Source: Muribaculaceae bacterium (GTDB lineage Bacteria; Pseudomonadota; Alphaproteobacteria; Rs-D84). From it: 64,000 nt of DNA. Location: assembly GCA_023665245.1 (NCBI GenBank), contig JAMPEH010000002.1:1-64000 (forward strand), in the 5' to 3' direction. Both the position numbers and the translations under genes were made by a program. Shown here one piece after another: positions 33,662 through 44,204 of this stretch. The stretch's first letter is position 1; the number at the start of each line of letters is the position of its first letter. The notes beneath the pieces were generated by a model. That model made no database searches. It worked only from the letters and a program-made list of their open reading frames with translations, and had not been told where the DNA came from.

Positions 33662-35965
33662 TTACTTATCACGGATTTTTGCATTACATTTCTTTTCAAC
33701 GTTTGCAATAACCACGTTTTGTACTGCCATAATATCTGCATCTGACATTTTATCTGTTGGCGTTATTGTGATTGTAAACGCCACAGATTTTTTACCATCA
33801 CCCATATCAAATGCGTCAAATACAACAATGTCTGTAATACGCGCGTCCGCCGACATGGCCGCCGATGTCAGTTTTACCGCCGGCGTGTCACAATCTGTGA
33901 TAAATGCGAAATCACGTGTAATCGGCTGAAATTCAGATAATGCGTCATGTCGCACGCGACGTGCCCCCGGCAGATTATCCGTATTTTCAACAATCGCGAT
34001 ATTTACGTTTGTCTTGATACGCAATTTCTTGGCAACCATCGGATGCAATTGTCCGAATTCTGCAATTACTTTTTTACCCTGGACAATTTTTCCATATCTG
34101 TAAGGATGTGCCCAAAGTGGCGGATTTGATACATCCACCGTAAATTTTTGACCGTGCATTAATGCAACCAAATCTGATTTTACATCATAAATATCTGTGG
34201 TGCGATTACGCGATGACCAATGACGCGGGGCAGTGTTTCCAGTGCGCACAATACATATTGATGTATGCTGATTACCCGGCATATCGCCAGTAAAGACCGT
34301 ACCCAGTTCAAACAAGGCTAAATCCGGATAGCCACGCTTTTCATTATCAGACACAACATTTAACATATTACCCAGTAATGTTGAACGCGCAACATCCATT
34401 TCAACAGTAATTGGATTTGCAATTTTTACAGGTGGCGCGTCTGTTAAAATGGATTCTGTCTGACTGTTGGCAAAGCCGAATGTTTTAACCTCGTTCAGGC
34501 CACGGGCCGCCAATTCCATTTTTGTATCAAAGAAATAATCACTGTGTGCCACAGGTGTTGCGGCCGTATGATGTGCGTTTGCCGCAATATTATCGTATCC
34601 ATATATACGCACCAGTTCGGAAACAATGTTTTCTGGTATTTCAATATCCACGCGGGTCGATGTCGGTGTGATGCGCCATATGTCACCACAGTCATCCACA
34701 TCAAAATTCAGGCCACGTAAAATTTCCGCCTGGCGGGCATTATCCATTTCAATACCTGTCTTTTGTTTAAAGAGTGTCGGCGTATATTTTATTGGTTTGC
34801 GTTTTTCTATACCCGCGCCACCGTGACCTGTACCCACAATTTGACCACCACATGCTGTCATAATAATATCAGATGCATATTTCAGTGCCACGCCCGTTAT
34901 CGTGGGATCAATACCACGTTCATATCTGTATGACGCATCGGTTGATATACCCAAACGTTTTGATGTCTTGCGAACAGATACAGGGTCAAAATATGCACTT
35001 TCTAAAATTATATTTTTTGTGCTGTCGGATGTTGCGCCGCGTGCACCACCAATCACACCCGCCAATGCCAAAATACCATCATTATCTGTGATAACAATAT
35101 CGGTGTCTTTTAATTCGTGGGTGGTTCCAAACAGGTCTGTGAACTGTTCACCATTTTGTGCCATGCGAACAACAATATCACCGTTTATTTGGTCTGCGTC
35201 AAAGCAATGCATGGGTTGGCCCATGTCATAACAAATATAGTTTGTTGCGTCAATCGGCGCATTTTTCGGATTAATACCAATTGCGGCCAGACGTGACTTT
35301 ATTTTGTCAGAACTGGATGCGATTGTAATATTGTTAATTTCTGCAAACCGATATTCCGGACATTTGTCTGTTTTTACAATCACGCGACGACTTGTGGTAA
35401 TGGGTTCAATTTTATCGCATGTTGGTGCAATATACGCGCCCGCGCCATTTGCCGCCAGGTCACGCGCAATACCACGTACCGCCAGATAATCCGGACGATT
35501 TGGGGTGATACCGGCCTCAAACACAGTTTTTACATCCATAACCGGTGTACCAGGTTTTGTATCGGTGTCCAATTCAATAATGCCACTGTGGTCATCACCG
35601 ATACCCAGTTCACGCGCACTGCACATCATACCATCTGACATCACACCACGCAGTTTACCTGATTGTATTTCATGCCCATCAATAACACACCCCGGCGTCG
35701 CCAGCGCAGATACCAATCCCACGCGTGCATTTGGGGCACCACATACAACCTGACGCAGGGTACCGGTGCCGTCGTCTACCTTTAATACATGCAGATGGTC
35801 ACTGTTTTCATGCGCGGTGCACTCAACTATTTTTGCGGCAATTGGGGATATTGGTTTGATGATATCATCCACCTCTAGCCCGGTGCGCGTTAATACATCG
35901 CCAATTTCATCAGGTGATAATTTTGTATCCAAGTATTCTGTTAACCAATCATATGTCCATTTCAT
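33662..35965 (-). CDS. pheT: Phenylalanyl-tRNA synthetase beta subunit
   Basis: 767 residues. The N-terminal region (MKWTYDWLTEYLDTKLS) leads into an EMAP-like tRNA-binding domain (CTAHENSDHLHVLKVDDG), the B3/B4 editing domain, B5 (about 400-470) and the C-terminal anticodon-binding ferredoxin-like domain (LSEFQPITRDFAFITD). With PheS it forms the heterotetramer that charges tRNA-Phe; beta also removes mischarged tyrosine. AGGGG lies eight bases before ATG, 15 bases after pheS. Confidence 0.95.
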   Translation of the reverse strand: MKWTYDWLTEYLDTKLSPDEIGDVLTRTGLEVDDIIKPISPIAAKIVECTAHENSDHLHVLKVDDGTGTLRQVVCGAPNARVGLVSALATPGCVIDGHEIQSGKLRGVMSDGMMCSARELGIGDDHSGIIELDTDTKPGTPVMDVKTVFEAGITPNRPDYLAVRGIARDLAANGAGAYIAPTCDKIEPITTSRRVIVKTDKCPEYRFAEINNITIASSSDKIKSRLAAIGINPKNAPIDATNYICYDMGQPMHCFDADQINGDIVVRMAQNGEQFTDLFGTTHELKDTDIVITDNDGILALAGVIGGARGATSDSTKNIILESAYFDPVSVRKTSKRLGISTDASYRYERGIDPTITGVALKYASDIIMTACGGQIVGTGHGGAGIEKRKPIKYTPTLFKQKTGIEMDNARQAEILRGLNFDVDDCGDIWRITPTSTRVDIEIPENIVSELVRIYGYDNIAANAHHTAATPVAHSDYFFDTKMELAARGLNEVKTFGFANSQTESILTDAPPVKIANPITVEMDVARSTLLGNMLNVVSDNEKRGYPDLALFELGTVFTGDMPGNQHTSICIVRTGNTAPRHWSSRNRTTDIYDVKSDLVALMHGQKFTVDVSNPPLWAHPYRYGKIVQGKKVIAEFGQLHPMVAKKLRIKTNVNIAIVENTDNLPGARRVRHDALSEFQPITRDFAFITDCDTPAVKLTSAAMSADARITDIVVFDAFDMGDGKKSVAFTITITPTDKMSDADIMAVQNVVIANVEKKCNAKIRDK

Positions 35966-35980
35966 GTCAAAATCCCCTAA

Positions 35981-36928
35981 TTAAATACCACTGTTTTTTA
36001 ACCAGCGCACATCACCATCATAGAATTTACGAATATCGTTCAATCCGTACTTTAACATGGCAAGTCTGTCCCAACCAAAACCAAATGCGAATCCTTGATA
36101 AACATCTGGGTCAATGCCACAATTGCGCAATACGTTTGGATGCACCATACCAGCCCCCATTATTTCCAACCATTTATCACCGGCCCATTTTATATCAATT
36201 TCAATACTGGGTTCGGTAAATGGAAAGTATGACGGACGAATACGCAAATCAACATTTTCCATTTCAAAAAAACGCTGCAAGAATTCTTTGACATCACCAA
36301 TCAGGTCGGACATTGTCACGCCTTTGTCTATGTATAATCCTTCGATTTGATGAAACATTGGCGCATGTGTTGCGTCCATCTCTTTACGATATGTGGCACC
36401 GATACCAAACATTTTAATTGGTACGCCTTTTTCTTCCATGGCACGAATTTGTATCGCCGATGTTTGTGTTCGCAACACGTTGCCATTTTCAAAAAAGAAC
36501 GTATCTTGCATATCACGGGCAGGGTGATGGGCCGGTGTATTTAATGCGGTAAAGTTATGCCAGTCATCTTCAACCTCGGGCCCGGTGAACATTGTATATC
36601 CAAAAGATTCCAGTATCCGTGATATTTCATCCAGCGCACGTGTCTGTGGATGTAATGTACCACGATTTTCAGGACATGCATCTAATGTGACATCTAATGA
36701 TTCTGACTTTAATTGCGCCAGCAAAGTTGCATCTTCTATTTCATTTTGGCGTGTTTTAAACGCATCACGCAGTGCGACATTTTCTGCATTTAATGCGGCG
36801 CGTTGTTCATTGTCCATGTCTTTCATTTGGCGCAGACGTGCCGTCATTGTGCCATTTTTACCAAATACAGATGCATACAGCGCCTGCAAGTCTTGTAAAT
36901 TATCAATATTTTTAATCTGTTCCAACAT
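35981..36928 (-). CDS. pheS: Phenylalanyl-tRNA synthetase alpha subunit
   Basis: 315 residues. The N-terminal coiled coil (about 1-85) is shortened, and the class II core is complete: motif 1 around GPEVEDDWHNFTALNTPAHHPAR, motif 2 FGIGATYRKEMDATHAPMF and motif 3 AFGFGWDRLAMLKYG. It carries the aminoacylation site for Phe and ATP. It follows rplT and precedes pheT, in the known rpmI-rplT-pheS-pheT order without infC at its head. Confidence 0.95.
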   Translation of the reverse strand: MLEQIKNIDNLQDLQALYASVFGKNGTMTARLRQMKDMDNEQRAALNAENVALRDAFKTRQNEIEDATLLAQLKSESLDVTLDACPENRGTLHPQTRALDEISRILESFGYTMFTGPEVEDDWHNFTALNTPAHHPARDMQDTFFFENGNVLRTQTSAIQIRAMEEKGVPIKMFGIGATYRKEMDATHAPMFHQIEGLYIDKGVTMSDLIGDVKEFLQRFFEMENVDLRIRPSYFPFTEPSIEIDIKWAGDKWLEIMGAGMVHPNVLRNCGIDPDVYQGFAFGFGWDRLAMLKYGLNDIRKFYDGDVRWLKNSGI

Positions 36929-36951
36929 ACGATTTTACCTGTATTAAATAT

Positions 36952-36979
36952 AAAAGGCCATCATTTGACGGCCTTTCTT
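36952..36979 (-). terminator. Possible attenuating terminator after rplT
   Basis: GGCCGTCA/TGATGGCC-type hairpin between rplT and pheS with short flanking A/T runs. It could partly terminate transcripts before pheS-pheT. Confidence 0.45.
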
Positions 36980-37009
36980 TATTACATAACAATTATTGCC
37001 GCCAATGGG

Positions 37010-37378
37010 TTATTTTGCATCGCCGCCAATAAATCGTTTTGCAGTGTCAACCAATGTGACAAAATTTGCATCCGCATCATACGCCATTTGCGCCAAAACC
37101 TTGCGGTCCAGTGCAATGCCAGCCTTTTTCAGGCCGTTCATGAATTGGCTGTATGTGATACCATGTGGACGGACAGCCGCATTAATACGAACAATCCACA
37201 ACCCACGGAATTCGCGTTTTTTAACGCGACGGTCGCGATATGCATACTGACCCGCCTTTTCGGTCTTTTCACGTGCGGCACGATATGTTGTGCTGTGACG
37301 ACCCAAATAACCCTTGGCACGGGCCAAAATTTTATTATGTTTCTGTTTTACGGTTGTTCCGCGTTTTACTCTTGCCAT
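37010..37378 (-). CDS. rplT: Large ribosomal subunit protein bL20
   Basis: 122 residues, basic throughout. Conserved pieces are [44 protein letters not shown] and [24 protein letters not shown]. bL20 binds 23S rRNA early in 50S assembly and, in some bacteria, represses its own operon. GGGGG lies eight bases before the ATG; rpmI is 16 bases upstream. Confidence 0.97.
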   Translation of the reverse strand: MARVKRGTTVKQKHNKILARAKGYLGRHSTTYRAAREKTEKAGQYAYRDRRVKKREFRGLWIVRINAAVRPHGITYSQFMNGLKKAGIALDRKVLAQMAYDADANFVTLVDTAKRFIGGDAK

Positions 37379-37394
37379 AATTCGACCCCCTTGC

Positions 37395-37598
37395 TTATTT
37401 CAGTCCATATGGCGCCAAGATTTTCGCCTGACCAACCATGTTTTCGTTTAAATACTGTGGTTTTGAACCTGCATTGTTTGCACGTGCAGATTTTTTACGC
37501 AGCAATTTTTTGTGGGCGTTTCTGGCAACACGGATTTTGCCGGTTGCAGTCATAGATGCGCGCTTTTTCAAGTACGACTTTGTCTTTAATTTTGGCAT
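37395..37598 (-). CDS. rpmI: Large ribosomal subunit protein bL35
   Basis: 67 residues starting [22 protein letters not shown], the standard bL35 N terminus, then [15 protein letters not shown]. It precedes rplT as in most bacteria. An AGAGG sequence lies six bases before the ATG. The gene is divergent from mreC. Confidence 0.96.
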   Translation of the reverse strand: MPKLKTKSYLKKRASMTATGKIRVARNAHKKLLRKKSARANNAGSKPQYLNENMVGQAKILAPYGLK

Positions 37599-37699
37599 TT
37601 TTTACCTCTTTATTTTATCCTGATGGCAGCCAATTGCCACTTTGGATGTCTTGTATGCGGATATATTCTGCCAGATTTAAATGAAAAATCAAGTTTTTA

Positions 37700-37728
37700 T
37701 TGAATATTGACTTTTAAGGGGTTAAAAT
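37700..37728 (+). promoter_or_regulatory. mreC promoter, predicted leaderless
   Basis: TTGAAT (37700-37705), 17-base spacer, TAAAAT (37723-37728), seven bases before the ATG at 37736. A GGGG/CCCC inverted repeat overlaps it. Confidence 0.65.
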
Positions 37729-37735
37729 CCCCCCG

Positions 37736-38557
37736 ATGAACCAAAATAAATTATCTTCCCGGGCATACACACTGATAAAATCTGCCATCGCAGCGGCGGT
37801 ATTACCAGTATTGTTCATATATATAATGATTGCAAAGCCTGATTATACCATCATGCGGATGGCGGGCCATGTTGTTGTACCGGTGGCAAACGTTATGGGT
37901 GATGTTATCACATGGCCAATACGCGCGATTGGTGATTTGTTTGTTGGTATCCATGAAATATCAACAATTCGCGCAGAAAATGAAGAATTGCGTGCACGAT
38001 TGGATGCGGCACTGGCAAACAAAAATGCATGTGACGTTGCAATTGCTGAAAATCAAAAACTGGCGCGTGAATTGGATATAATACAAAGCCAGCCTTATGA
38101 TGCTGTCTTGGCCGATGTACAGTATGATAACAGTGCATTTGGTCATAATACTTATTTAATAAATCGTGGCGCGGCACGCGGGATTGAACCGGGCATGGTT
38201 GTGACGACCACGGACGGCATGCTGGCCGGTGTTGTGATTGATGCGGGTGTGAACTTTGCCCGTGTGCGTGCTGTGACTGATGCAGATACAAATATCGCCG
38301 TACGTGTTGTCGGGTCCGAAGTTTATGGATTCTTAAAGGGTGATGGAACATCCACACCATCAATGGGATTTTTCAGTGACCCAGAATTTCAGGCGGGCGC
38401 GGGCGCAAAACTTGTCACCAGTAATATCAGTGGTATTCTGCCGGCGGGAATTATTGTAGGTACCATGAAAAACGATACAGATGTGGATGTCATATCCCCG
38501 AAACAGTTATCACGCGTGATGGTTTTAAAGTTTGACGCAGTGGATAAATATAAATGA
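37736..38557 (+). CDS. mreC: Rod-shape determining protein MreC
   Basis: 273 residues. One N-terminal membrane helix (AAAVLPVLFIYIMIA), a coiled coil (about 78-115, IRAENEELRARLDAAL) and the periplasmic double beta-barrel (LINRGAARGIEPGMVVTTTDG, GLLV-like loops). MreC links MreB filaments to PBP2 in the elongasome. Its stop overlaps the mreD start by four bases (ATGA). The start has no free ribosome binding site and is probably leaderless. Confidence 0.92.
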   Translation: MNQNKLSSRAYTLIKSAIAAAVLPVLFIYIMIAKPDYTIMRMAGHVVVPVANVMGDVITWPIRAIGDLFVGIHEISTIRAENEELRARLDAALANKNACDVAIAENQKLARELDIIQSQPYDAVLADVQYDNSAFGHNTYLINRGAARGIEPGMVVTTTDGMLAGVVIDAGVNFARVRAVTDADTNIAVRVVGSEVYGFLKGDGTSTPSMGFFSDPEFQAGAGAKLVTSNISGILPAGIIVGTMKNDTDVDVISPKQLSRVMVLKFDAVDKYK

Positions 38558-39009
38558 CAGAAAACTTAATTAAATTTTTAAGGGCGGCGTTCCCATTTCT
38601 GTTGACAATCGCATTGTGGCGATTGTCGTCGCCGTTTTGGAATCCAGGCGGCATATTGGCATTGATACCCGTATGGTATTATGTATTTGTACGGCGTGTG
38701 CCATGGTTCGGACTGTTTGGTTTGATTGTATGTTTTTTAATAGACTATAAATTCAACACCATATTTTTATGGACATCGATTTATTGCCTGTTCTATGCGG
38801 CAAACGGTTTTCAATCGGTTGTCGATATGACCCAAATGGAACGTGATGCGGTGGCGGCGTTTATGGTCTTTATCGGATTTGGTATTTTAATTGCTGTGGG
38901 CACCGCGTTTTCATTTACAAACATTTTACGTGGCGTATGGATGTTTTTGTTTGCCAGCGCATTGTACATACCGATTATACAATTAACAAAAAGGGTACGC
39001 CATGATTGA
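38554..39009 (+). CDS. mreD: MreD-like rod-shape membrane protein
   Basis: 151 residues with four or five hydrophobic helices and few charged residues, the size and hydropathy of MreD. Sequence motifs of MreD are weak, so the call rests mainly on its exact position between mreC and mrdA, with overlaps of four and eight bases on the two sides. It is thought to regulate PBP2-RodA through MreC. Confidence 0.75.
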   Translation: MTENLIKFLRAAFPFLLTIALWRLSSPFWNPGGILALIPVWYYVFVRRVPWFGLFGLIVCFLIDYKFNTIFLWTSIYCLFYAANGFQSVVDMTQMERDAVAAFMVFIGFGILIAVGTAFSFTNILRGVWMFLFASALYIPIIQLTKRVRHD

Positions 39010-40777
39010 TACCGAAGTAGGGCGTACATTTGACCGACGGTCTGCATTATTTTTAACCGGTGGCGCGATACTGACATCGGCACTTGTTCTGCGTATGTTG
39101 CAGATGCAGGTGTTCAGTTATAAAACATACCTGAAAAAAAGCGAAAATAATTCGTTTCGTATTCAATTAAATATGCCTGAACGTGGTAAAATATTGTCAC
39201 GCAGTGGTTCGGCGATTTCACGTGATACACCAATTTATCGTATATATGTTATCCCCGAAGAAACAGACGATATTGATGGATTGATTAAAATAGTGGCGGC
39301 GGATTTAAATCTGTCCCAGAAAAGAATAGACCGCATTTATAAAAAAATAAAAAAGCAACCACGCTTTCAACCAACGCTTATCAGTCAAAATACAGATTGG
39401 AACACACTGGCGCGGATTCAGGCAAAAAATCTGCCGGGGCTACGTATTGATGCAGGATTTTCACGTTTCTATGAATTGGGGCCGGCGGGCTCGCATGTTT
39501 TTGGATATGTTGGTGCACCAGACACACCTGTTGCAAATGCACCGTTTTATACAACGGGTATTACAGGATTAGAAAAGCGTTTTAACGATGTAATGTGTGG
39601 CGTGCCCGGTCAAACAGTTATGATTACAAATGCCGTTGGACGCGTGACAGGCGAAGATAAATCACAATACATCGCCCCCGTCATTGGTGATAATGTTGCA
39701 ACAACAATAAATGATGCCGCCCAGCGCACATTGTACGATGCCTTGACTTTGCACAGGGCCGGATGTGGCGTCGCATTGGATATTGAAACAGGTGATATTC
39801 TGGCGATGGTATCGACCCCCAGTTTTGACCCAAACATGTTTAACGAAGATGATGCCGAAGAATATCTGGCCGAACTGCGCAAGGATCCGGCAAAGCCGTT
39901 TATGAATAAAACGATAGAGGGATTATATCCGCCTGGTTCAACATTTAAAATTGTTGTTGCATTGGCTGGATTGGAATCAGGTGCAATATCACCAAATGAA
40001 AAAATATTCTGTCCGGGACACTGGACATACGGTGACCATAAATATCACTGTTGGGAATCCAAGGGTCATGGCCATGTTAATTTGGTTGGTGCATTAAAAC
40101 ATTCTTGTGACATATATTTTTATCAAATGGCATTACGTATTGGTATTGATGCAATAAAGGCAATGGCATTAAAACTGGGGCTGAATGAAACGTATATGGA
40201 TGATATTTTGGCACGTGAAATGCCGGGTGTTATTCCAGACCGAAAATGGAAAGAAAAAAATACAGGCACAAAATGGGTGCACGGTGATACGGTTATATCT
40301 GGTATCGGCCAGGGATTTATCCTGACAAACTGTCTGCAATTGGCAGTGATGATTTCACGTGCTGTATCGAATAGACAGGTTATACCACATATAATAAAAT
40401 CTGATAAACCACCAACATTTGCGAATCTGGGACTGCAACGAAAAAATATGGATGTTGTTATGCAGGGCCTGGCCGAGGTGACGCGCCCCGGTGGTACTGC
40501 CGCTGGCAGTGCGGTTAATATAAACGGCAAAAAAATGGGCGGTAAAACCGGTACATCCCAGGTGCGCAGTATTTCCAAGGCGGAACGTATGCGCGGTGTG
40601 TTGACCAATGAACAATTGCAATGGCACATGCGAAACCATGGCTTATTTGTTGGATTTGCCCCACTGGACAATCCAAAATATGCAGTATGTGTCGTCACAG
40701 AACATTCAGGGGGATCCGGCCCGGCGGCACGTACGGCGGCGGCAACAATGCGAACACTGTTGCGGGGGGATGTATAA
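39002..40777 (+). CDS. mrdA: Penicillin-binding protein 2 (elongasome transpeptidase)
   Basis: 591 residues. One membrane anchor near residues 18-35, the pedestal domain (RIQLNMPERGKILSRSG), and a transpeptidase domain with SxxK as STFK, the SxN-like SCD in ALKHSCDIYFYQ, and KTGT in GGKTGTSQVRS. It cross-links new lateral-wall peptidoglycan with RodA. The start overlaps mreD by eight bases. Length and motifs are those of class B PBPs of the MrdA type. Confidence 0.95.
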   Translation: MIDTEVGRTFDRRSALFLTGGAILTSALVLRMLQMQVFSYKTYLKKSENNSFRIQLNMPERGKILSRSGSAISRDTPIYRIYVIPEETDDIDGLIKIVAADLNLSQKRIDRIYKKIKKQPRFQPTLISQNTDWNTLARIQAKNLPGLRIDAGFSRFYELGPAGSHVFGYVGAPDTPVANAPFYTTGITGLEKRFNDVMCGVPGQTVMITNAVGRVTGEDKSQYIAPVIGDNVATTINDAAQRTLYDALTLHRAGCGVALDIETGDILAMVSTPSFDPNMFNEDDAEEYLAELRKDPAKPFMNKTIEGLYPPGSTFKIVVALAGLESGAISPNEKIFCPGHWTYGDHKYHCWESKGHGHVNLVGALKHSCDIYFYQMALRIGIDAIKAMALKLGLNETYMDDILAREMPGVIPDRKWKEKNTGTKWVHGDTVISGIGQGFILTNCLQLAVMISRAVSNRQVIPHIIKSDKPPTFANLGLQRKNMDVVMQGLAEVTRPGGTAAGSAVNINGKKMGGKTGTSQVRSISKAERMRGVLTNEQLQWHMRNHGLFVGFAPLDNPKYAVCVVTEHSGGSGPAARTAAATMRTLLRGDV

Positions 40778-40778
40778 T

Positions 40779-41924
40779 ATGGCCAGACAGACACGTGTTT
40801 CAAATGCAAATATGATGACTTTTTCTGAAAAGTTATCACGTTTTTCATGGGCAATGTTTATACCAATGTGTATGGTATTGGCGATATCTATCATGGTACT
40901 GTATTCGGCGGGTGGTGGCGCATGGCGCCCGTTTGCATTATCACAATTGGTAAAAATTGTTTTAGGATTTGTTGTATTTTTTGTGGCGGCCTTTACAAAT
41001 ATCAAGACATGGGTTAAATCTGCATATTTATTTTATGTAATCGCATTGATTATGATTGTTATGGTGACATTTTTCGGTCATACAGGCATGGGGGCCCAGC
41101 GTTGGTTGAATCTGGGGATTATTCATATTCAACCATCAGAATTGATAAAAATTGCGCTGGTTATGGCACTGGGGCGTTATTTTGCATGGATGAATTCCGT
41201 AGAATTAACACAACTGAAAAACTATGTTGTGCCGGCATGCATGTTGCTGGTGCCATTTATGCTGATTGTGATGCAACCAGATTTAGGCACTGGTTTATCA
41301 TTGGGAATGATAACGGTTGGGATGTTCTATATCGTTGGTGCACAAAAGAAATGGTTTATCATCGCGATGATATTGGGTGTGTTGGCGGCGCCTGTTATGT
41401 GGTTTGGCGGATTGCATGATTATCAGCGTGACCGTATCATCACATTTATAAATCCAGACCATGATGCCCAGGGGGCTGGATACCAAATAAATCAGGCAAA
41501 AATCGCATTTGGTTCGGGTGGTCTGTTGGGTCAGGGATATATGAAAGGCTCGCAATCCCAGCAATCGTTTCTGCCAGAAAAGCAGACAGATTTTATATTT
41601 ACCATGTTGGGTGAAGAAATGGGATTTTTTGGTGCGTTCGGATTACTGGTAATATACAGTTGGATTGTAATTGTACTATTTTGGTGTGCAAAAACATGCC
41701 GCAACAGGTTTGGGCAATTAATCTGCTTTGGTTTTATGTTGAACTTTTTTATTTATTATTTTATAAATATTTCTATGGTCTTGGGACTGATGCCAACTGT
41801 TGGGGTACCACTGCCATTAATGTCTTTTGGCGGCAGCAGTTTATTATCCCTGATGTTTGGATTTGGGCTATGTCAAAATGCACATATTCACAAAGACCAA
41901 CAGTTATCTGCCAAAGGAAGTTAA
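40779..41924 (+). CDS. rodA: Peptidoglycan glycosyltransferase RodA
   Basis: 381 residues from the ATG at 40779, which has GGGGGGA eight bases upstream; it begins two bases after the mrdA stop. Ten membrane helices of the SEDS family are visible, with HTGMGAQRWLNLGIIHIQPSELIKIA, QPDLGTGLS and the late motif PTVGVPLPLMSFGGSSLLSLMFG. RodA polymerises glycan strands with PBP2. The frame is open upstream inside mrdA, but that part is not membrane-like. Confidence 0.95.
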   Translation: MARQTRVSNANMMTFSEKLSRFSWAMFIPMCMVLAISIMVLYSAGGGAWRPFALSQLVKIVLGFVVFFVAAFTNIKTWVKSAYLFYVIALIMIVMVTFFGHTGMGAQRWLNLGIIHIQPSELIKIALVMALGRYFAWMNSVELTQLKNYVVPACMLLVPFMLIVMQPDLGTGLSLGMITVGMFYIVGAQKKWFIIAMILGVLAAPVMWFGGLHDYQRDRIITFINPDHDAQGAGYQINQAKIAFGSGGLLGQGYMKGSQSQQSFLPEKQTDFIFTMLGEEMGFFGAFGLLVIYSWIVIVLFWCAKTCRNRFGQLICFGFMLNFFIYYFINISMVLGLMPTVGVPLPLMSFGGSSLLSLMFGFGLCQNAHIHKDQQLSAKGS

Positions 41925-41927
41925 GAA

Positions 41928-44204
41928 ATGAACCTTTTAATCGTTGAATCACCGTCAAAGGCAAAAACAATTGAAAAATATCTGGGGGCTGGGTGGCGTG
42001 TTATTGCGTCTGTCGGACATGTTCGCGATTTGGTTCCAGAAAATGGCAGTGTTGATACAGAAAATGATTTTGCAATGCGCTGGCAAATAATGCCGGGCAA
42101 AGAAAAACAAATAAAACTGATAACAGACGAATTAAAAAAAGCAGATGCAGTATACTTGGCAAGCGACCCGGATAGAGAGGGCGAGGCCATTGCATGGCAT
42201 ATACTTGATATATTACGTGCGAAACGCGCACTGGCTGGGAAAAAAGTATATCGTGTTGCATTTCACGAAATTACAAAACGCGCAGTTCAAGAGGCGATTG
42301 CAAATCCACGTGAAATTGATACAAACCTGGTTGATGCATATCTGGTACGTCGTGCATTGGATTATTTAATTGGATTTGGTATTTCACCATTATTGTGGCG
42401 CAGAAATTTGGGTAGATCTGCGGGTCGTGTTCAATCTGTTGCGGTAAAATTGGTTGTTGATCGCGAACGCGAAATAGAAGCATTTAAGCCAGTTGAATAT
42501 TGGTCACTGACAGCGGGGATTAATGCATCGGGCAGTACGGAATTTAATGCGAATTTAACATCGGTGCGTGGCGAAAAAATTGAAAAAATGACAATTGGTA
42601 ACCAATCGCAGATGGACAGTATTATGTCTGCAATTGGCACGCCGGATATTGCAGGCCGCGTTATAACAATTGATAAAAAGAAAACATCGCGTCGGGCGGC
42701 CGCACCTTTTACCACCAGTACTCTGCAGCAAGAAGCCGCACGAAAATTATACTTTTCATCAAAACGTACTATGGGGGTTGCCCAGAAATTATATGAACAA
42801 GGTTTGATTACATATATGCGTACGGATGCGACTAATTTATCGGCTGATGCAGTATCGGCAATCCGCGATTTTATCGGTAAAAACTATGGTGATAAATTTG
42901 TACCACGTACACCCAATGTATATGTGACTAAATCTAAAAATGCCCAAGAAGCACACGAAGCCATCCGTCCAACACACTTTGATGGCACGGCCCCAAATCT
43001 ATCCGGGGATGAGGCAAAGTTATATGATTTAATCTGGAAACGTACCATTGCATGTCAAATGTGTAATGCAGAATTTGACAGTGTATCGGCAGATATTGAA
43101 ACACAAAATAAGGTCGCAATTTTTCATGCCGTGGGTACAACCCGCACATTTGATGGTTTTATGCGTATGTATATCGAAGACCGCGATGATGACAAAGATG
43201 ATGCAGACGCAAAATTACCACCATTAAATGTCGGCGACGATGTGACAATAAAAAAATTAAATCCAGAACAGCACTTTACGCAACCACCCGCCAGATATAC
43301 CGAGGCATCACTGGTAAAAAAGTTAGAAGAACTGGGTATCGGCCGACCATCAACGTATGCGACAATTATGTCTACAATTGTTGACCGTAAATATGTTGAA
43401 CAGGATAAACAACGTCGTTTTCATCCAACACCAGGCGGTTGGGTTATTGCATCGTATTTATCAAAATATTTTACAGATTTGGTTGATGTGAACTTCACTG
43501 CAAAAACCGAAGATACACTGGACGATGTGTCAAATGGCAAGCAAGAAAAACTGGCGGCATTGCGTGGATTCTGGGGTCCAACAAAAACAATGATTGATGG
43601 TGCCACAGGCGTTAAAACAACTGAAATAATTGATGCAATAAATGATATTATGCACAATCACTTGTTTGGTGATGGCGATGATAAATGCCCGCAATGTGGT
43701 GGAAAACTGGGGATAAAATTATCAAAGTATGGTGCATTTGTTGGATGTGCCAATTACCCAACATGTAATTATACAAAACATTTATCAGATGAAAAATCTG
43801 ATGCAGAAACAGATGCAGAAAAATCCGCCAATGCCGCAGCCACAGCCACATACGTCGATTTAGGTGATGGGATTTCTTTCCGTGTTGGACGCTTTGGCCC
43901 ATACGTGACAGATGGTACAAAAAATGTTGCAGCACGTGGTCAAACAACCGACACAATTACAATTGATATTGCACGCGAATTATTAGCAGGTGGTACCCAG
44001 AAACTAGAACCAATTGAAATTGGCGAAAATCCAAAAACAGGGCATAAAATTTATTATTATCCAACCGGACGTTATGGTGCATATATTTCATCAAACAAGG
44101 TTAATGTCAGTGTGAAATCACAACCTGATTTAGAAACCGCGATTGAATTAATCAACAATAAAAAACCGGCAACACGATTTACAAAAAAGACTACTAAGAA
44201 ATAA
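41928..44204 (+). CDS. topA: DNA topoisomerase I
   Basis: 758 residues. The TOPRIM motif is at the start (LLIVESPSKAKTIEKYLG, later DPDREGEAIAWH), and the active-site tyrosine lies in YEQGLITYMRTDATNLS. One zinc-ribbon with four cysteines (CPQCGGKL ... GCANYPTC) follows near residues 585-615, then a Lys-rich end. It relaxes negative supercoils. Start at 41928 follows GGAAG; dnaG overlaps its stop by one base. Confidence 0.96.
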   Translation: MNLLIVESPSKAKTIEKYLGAGWRVIASVGHVRDLVPENGSVDTENDFAMRWQIMPGKEKQIKLITDELKKADAVYLASDPDREGEAIAWHILDILRAKRALAGKKVYRVAFHEITKRAVQEAIANPREIDTNLVDAYLVRRALDYLIGFGISPLLWRRNLGRSAGRVQSVAVKLVVDREREIEAFKPVEYWSLTAGINASGSTEFNANLTSVRGEKIEKMTIGNQSQMDSIMSAIGTPDIAGRVITIDKKKTSRRAAAPFTTSTLQQEAARKLYFSSKRTMGVAQKLYEQGLITYMRTDATNLSADAVSAIRDFIGKNYGDKFVPRTPNVYVTKSKNAQEAHEAIRPTHFDGTAPNLSGDEAKLYDLIWKRTIACQMCNAEFDSVSADIETQNKVAIFHAVGTTRTFDGFMRMYIEDRDDDKDDADAKLPPLNVGDDVTIKKLNPEQHFTQPPARYTEASLVKKLEELGIGRPSTYATIMSTIVDRKYVEQDKQRRFHPTPGGWVIASYLSKYFTDLVDVNFTAKTEDTLDDVSNGKQEKLAALRGFWGPTKTMIDGATGVKTTEIIDAINDIMHNHLFGDGDDKCPQCGGKLGIKLSKYGAFVGCANYPTCNYTKHLSDEKSDAETDAEKSANAAATATYVDLGDGISFRVGRFGPYVTDGTKNVAARGQTTDTITIDIARELLAGGTQKLEPIEIGENPKTGHKIYYYPTGRYGAYISSNKVNVSVKSQPDLETAIELINNKKPATRFTKKTTKK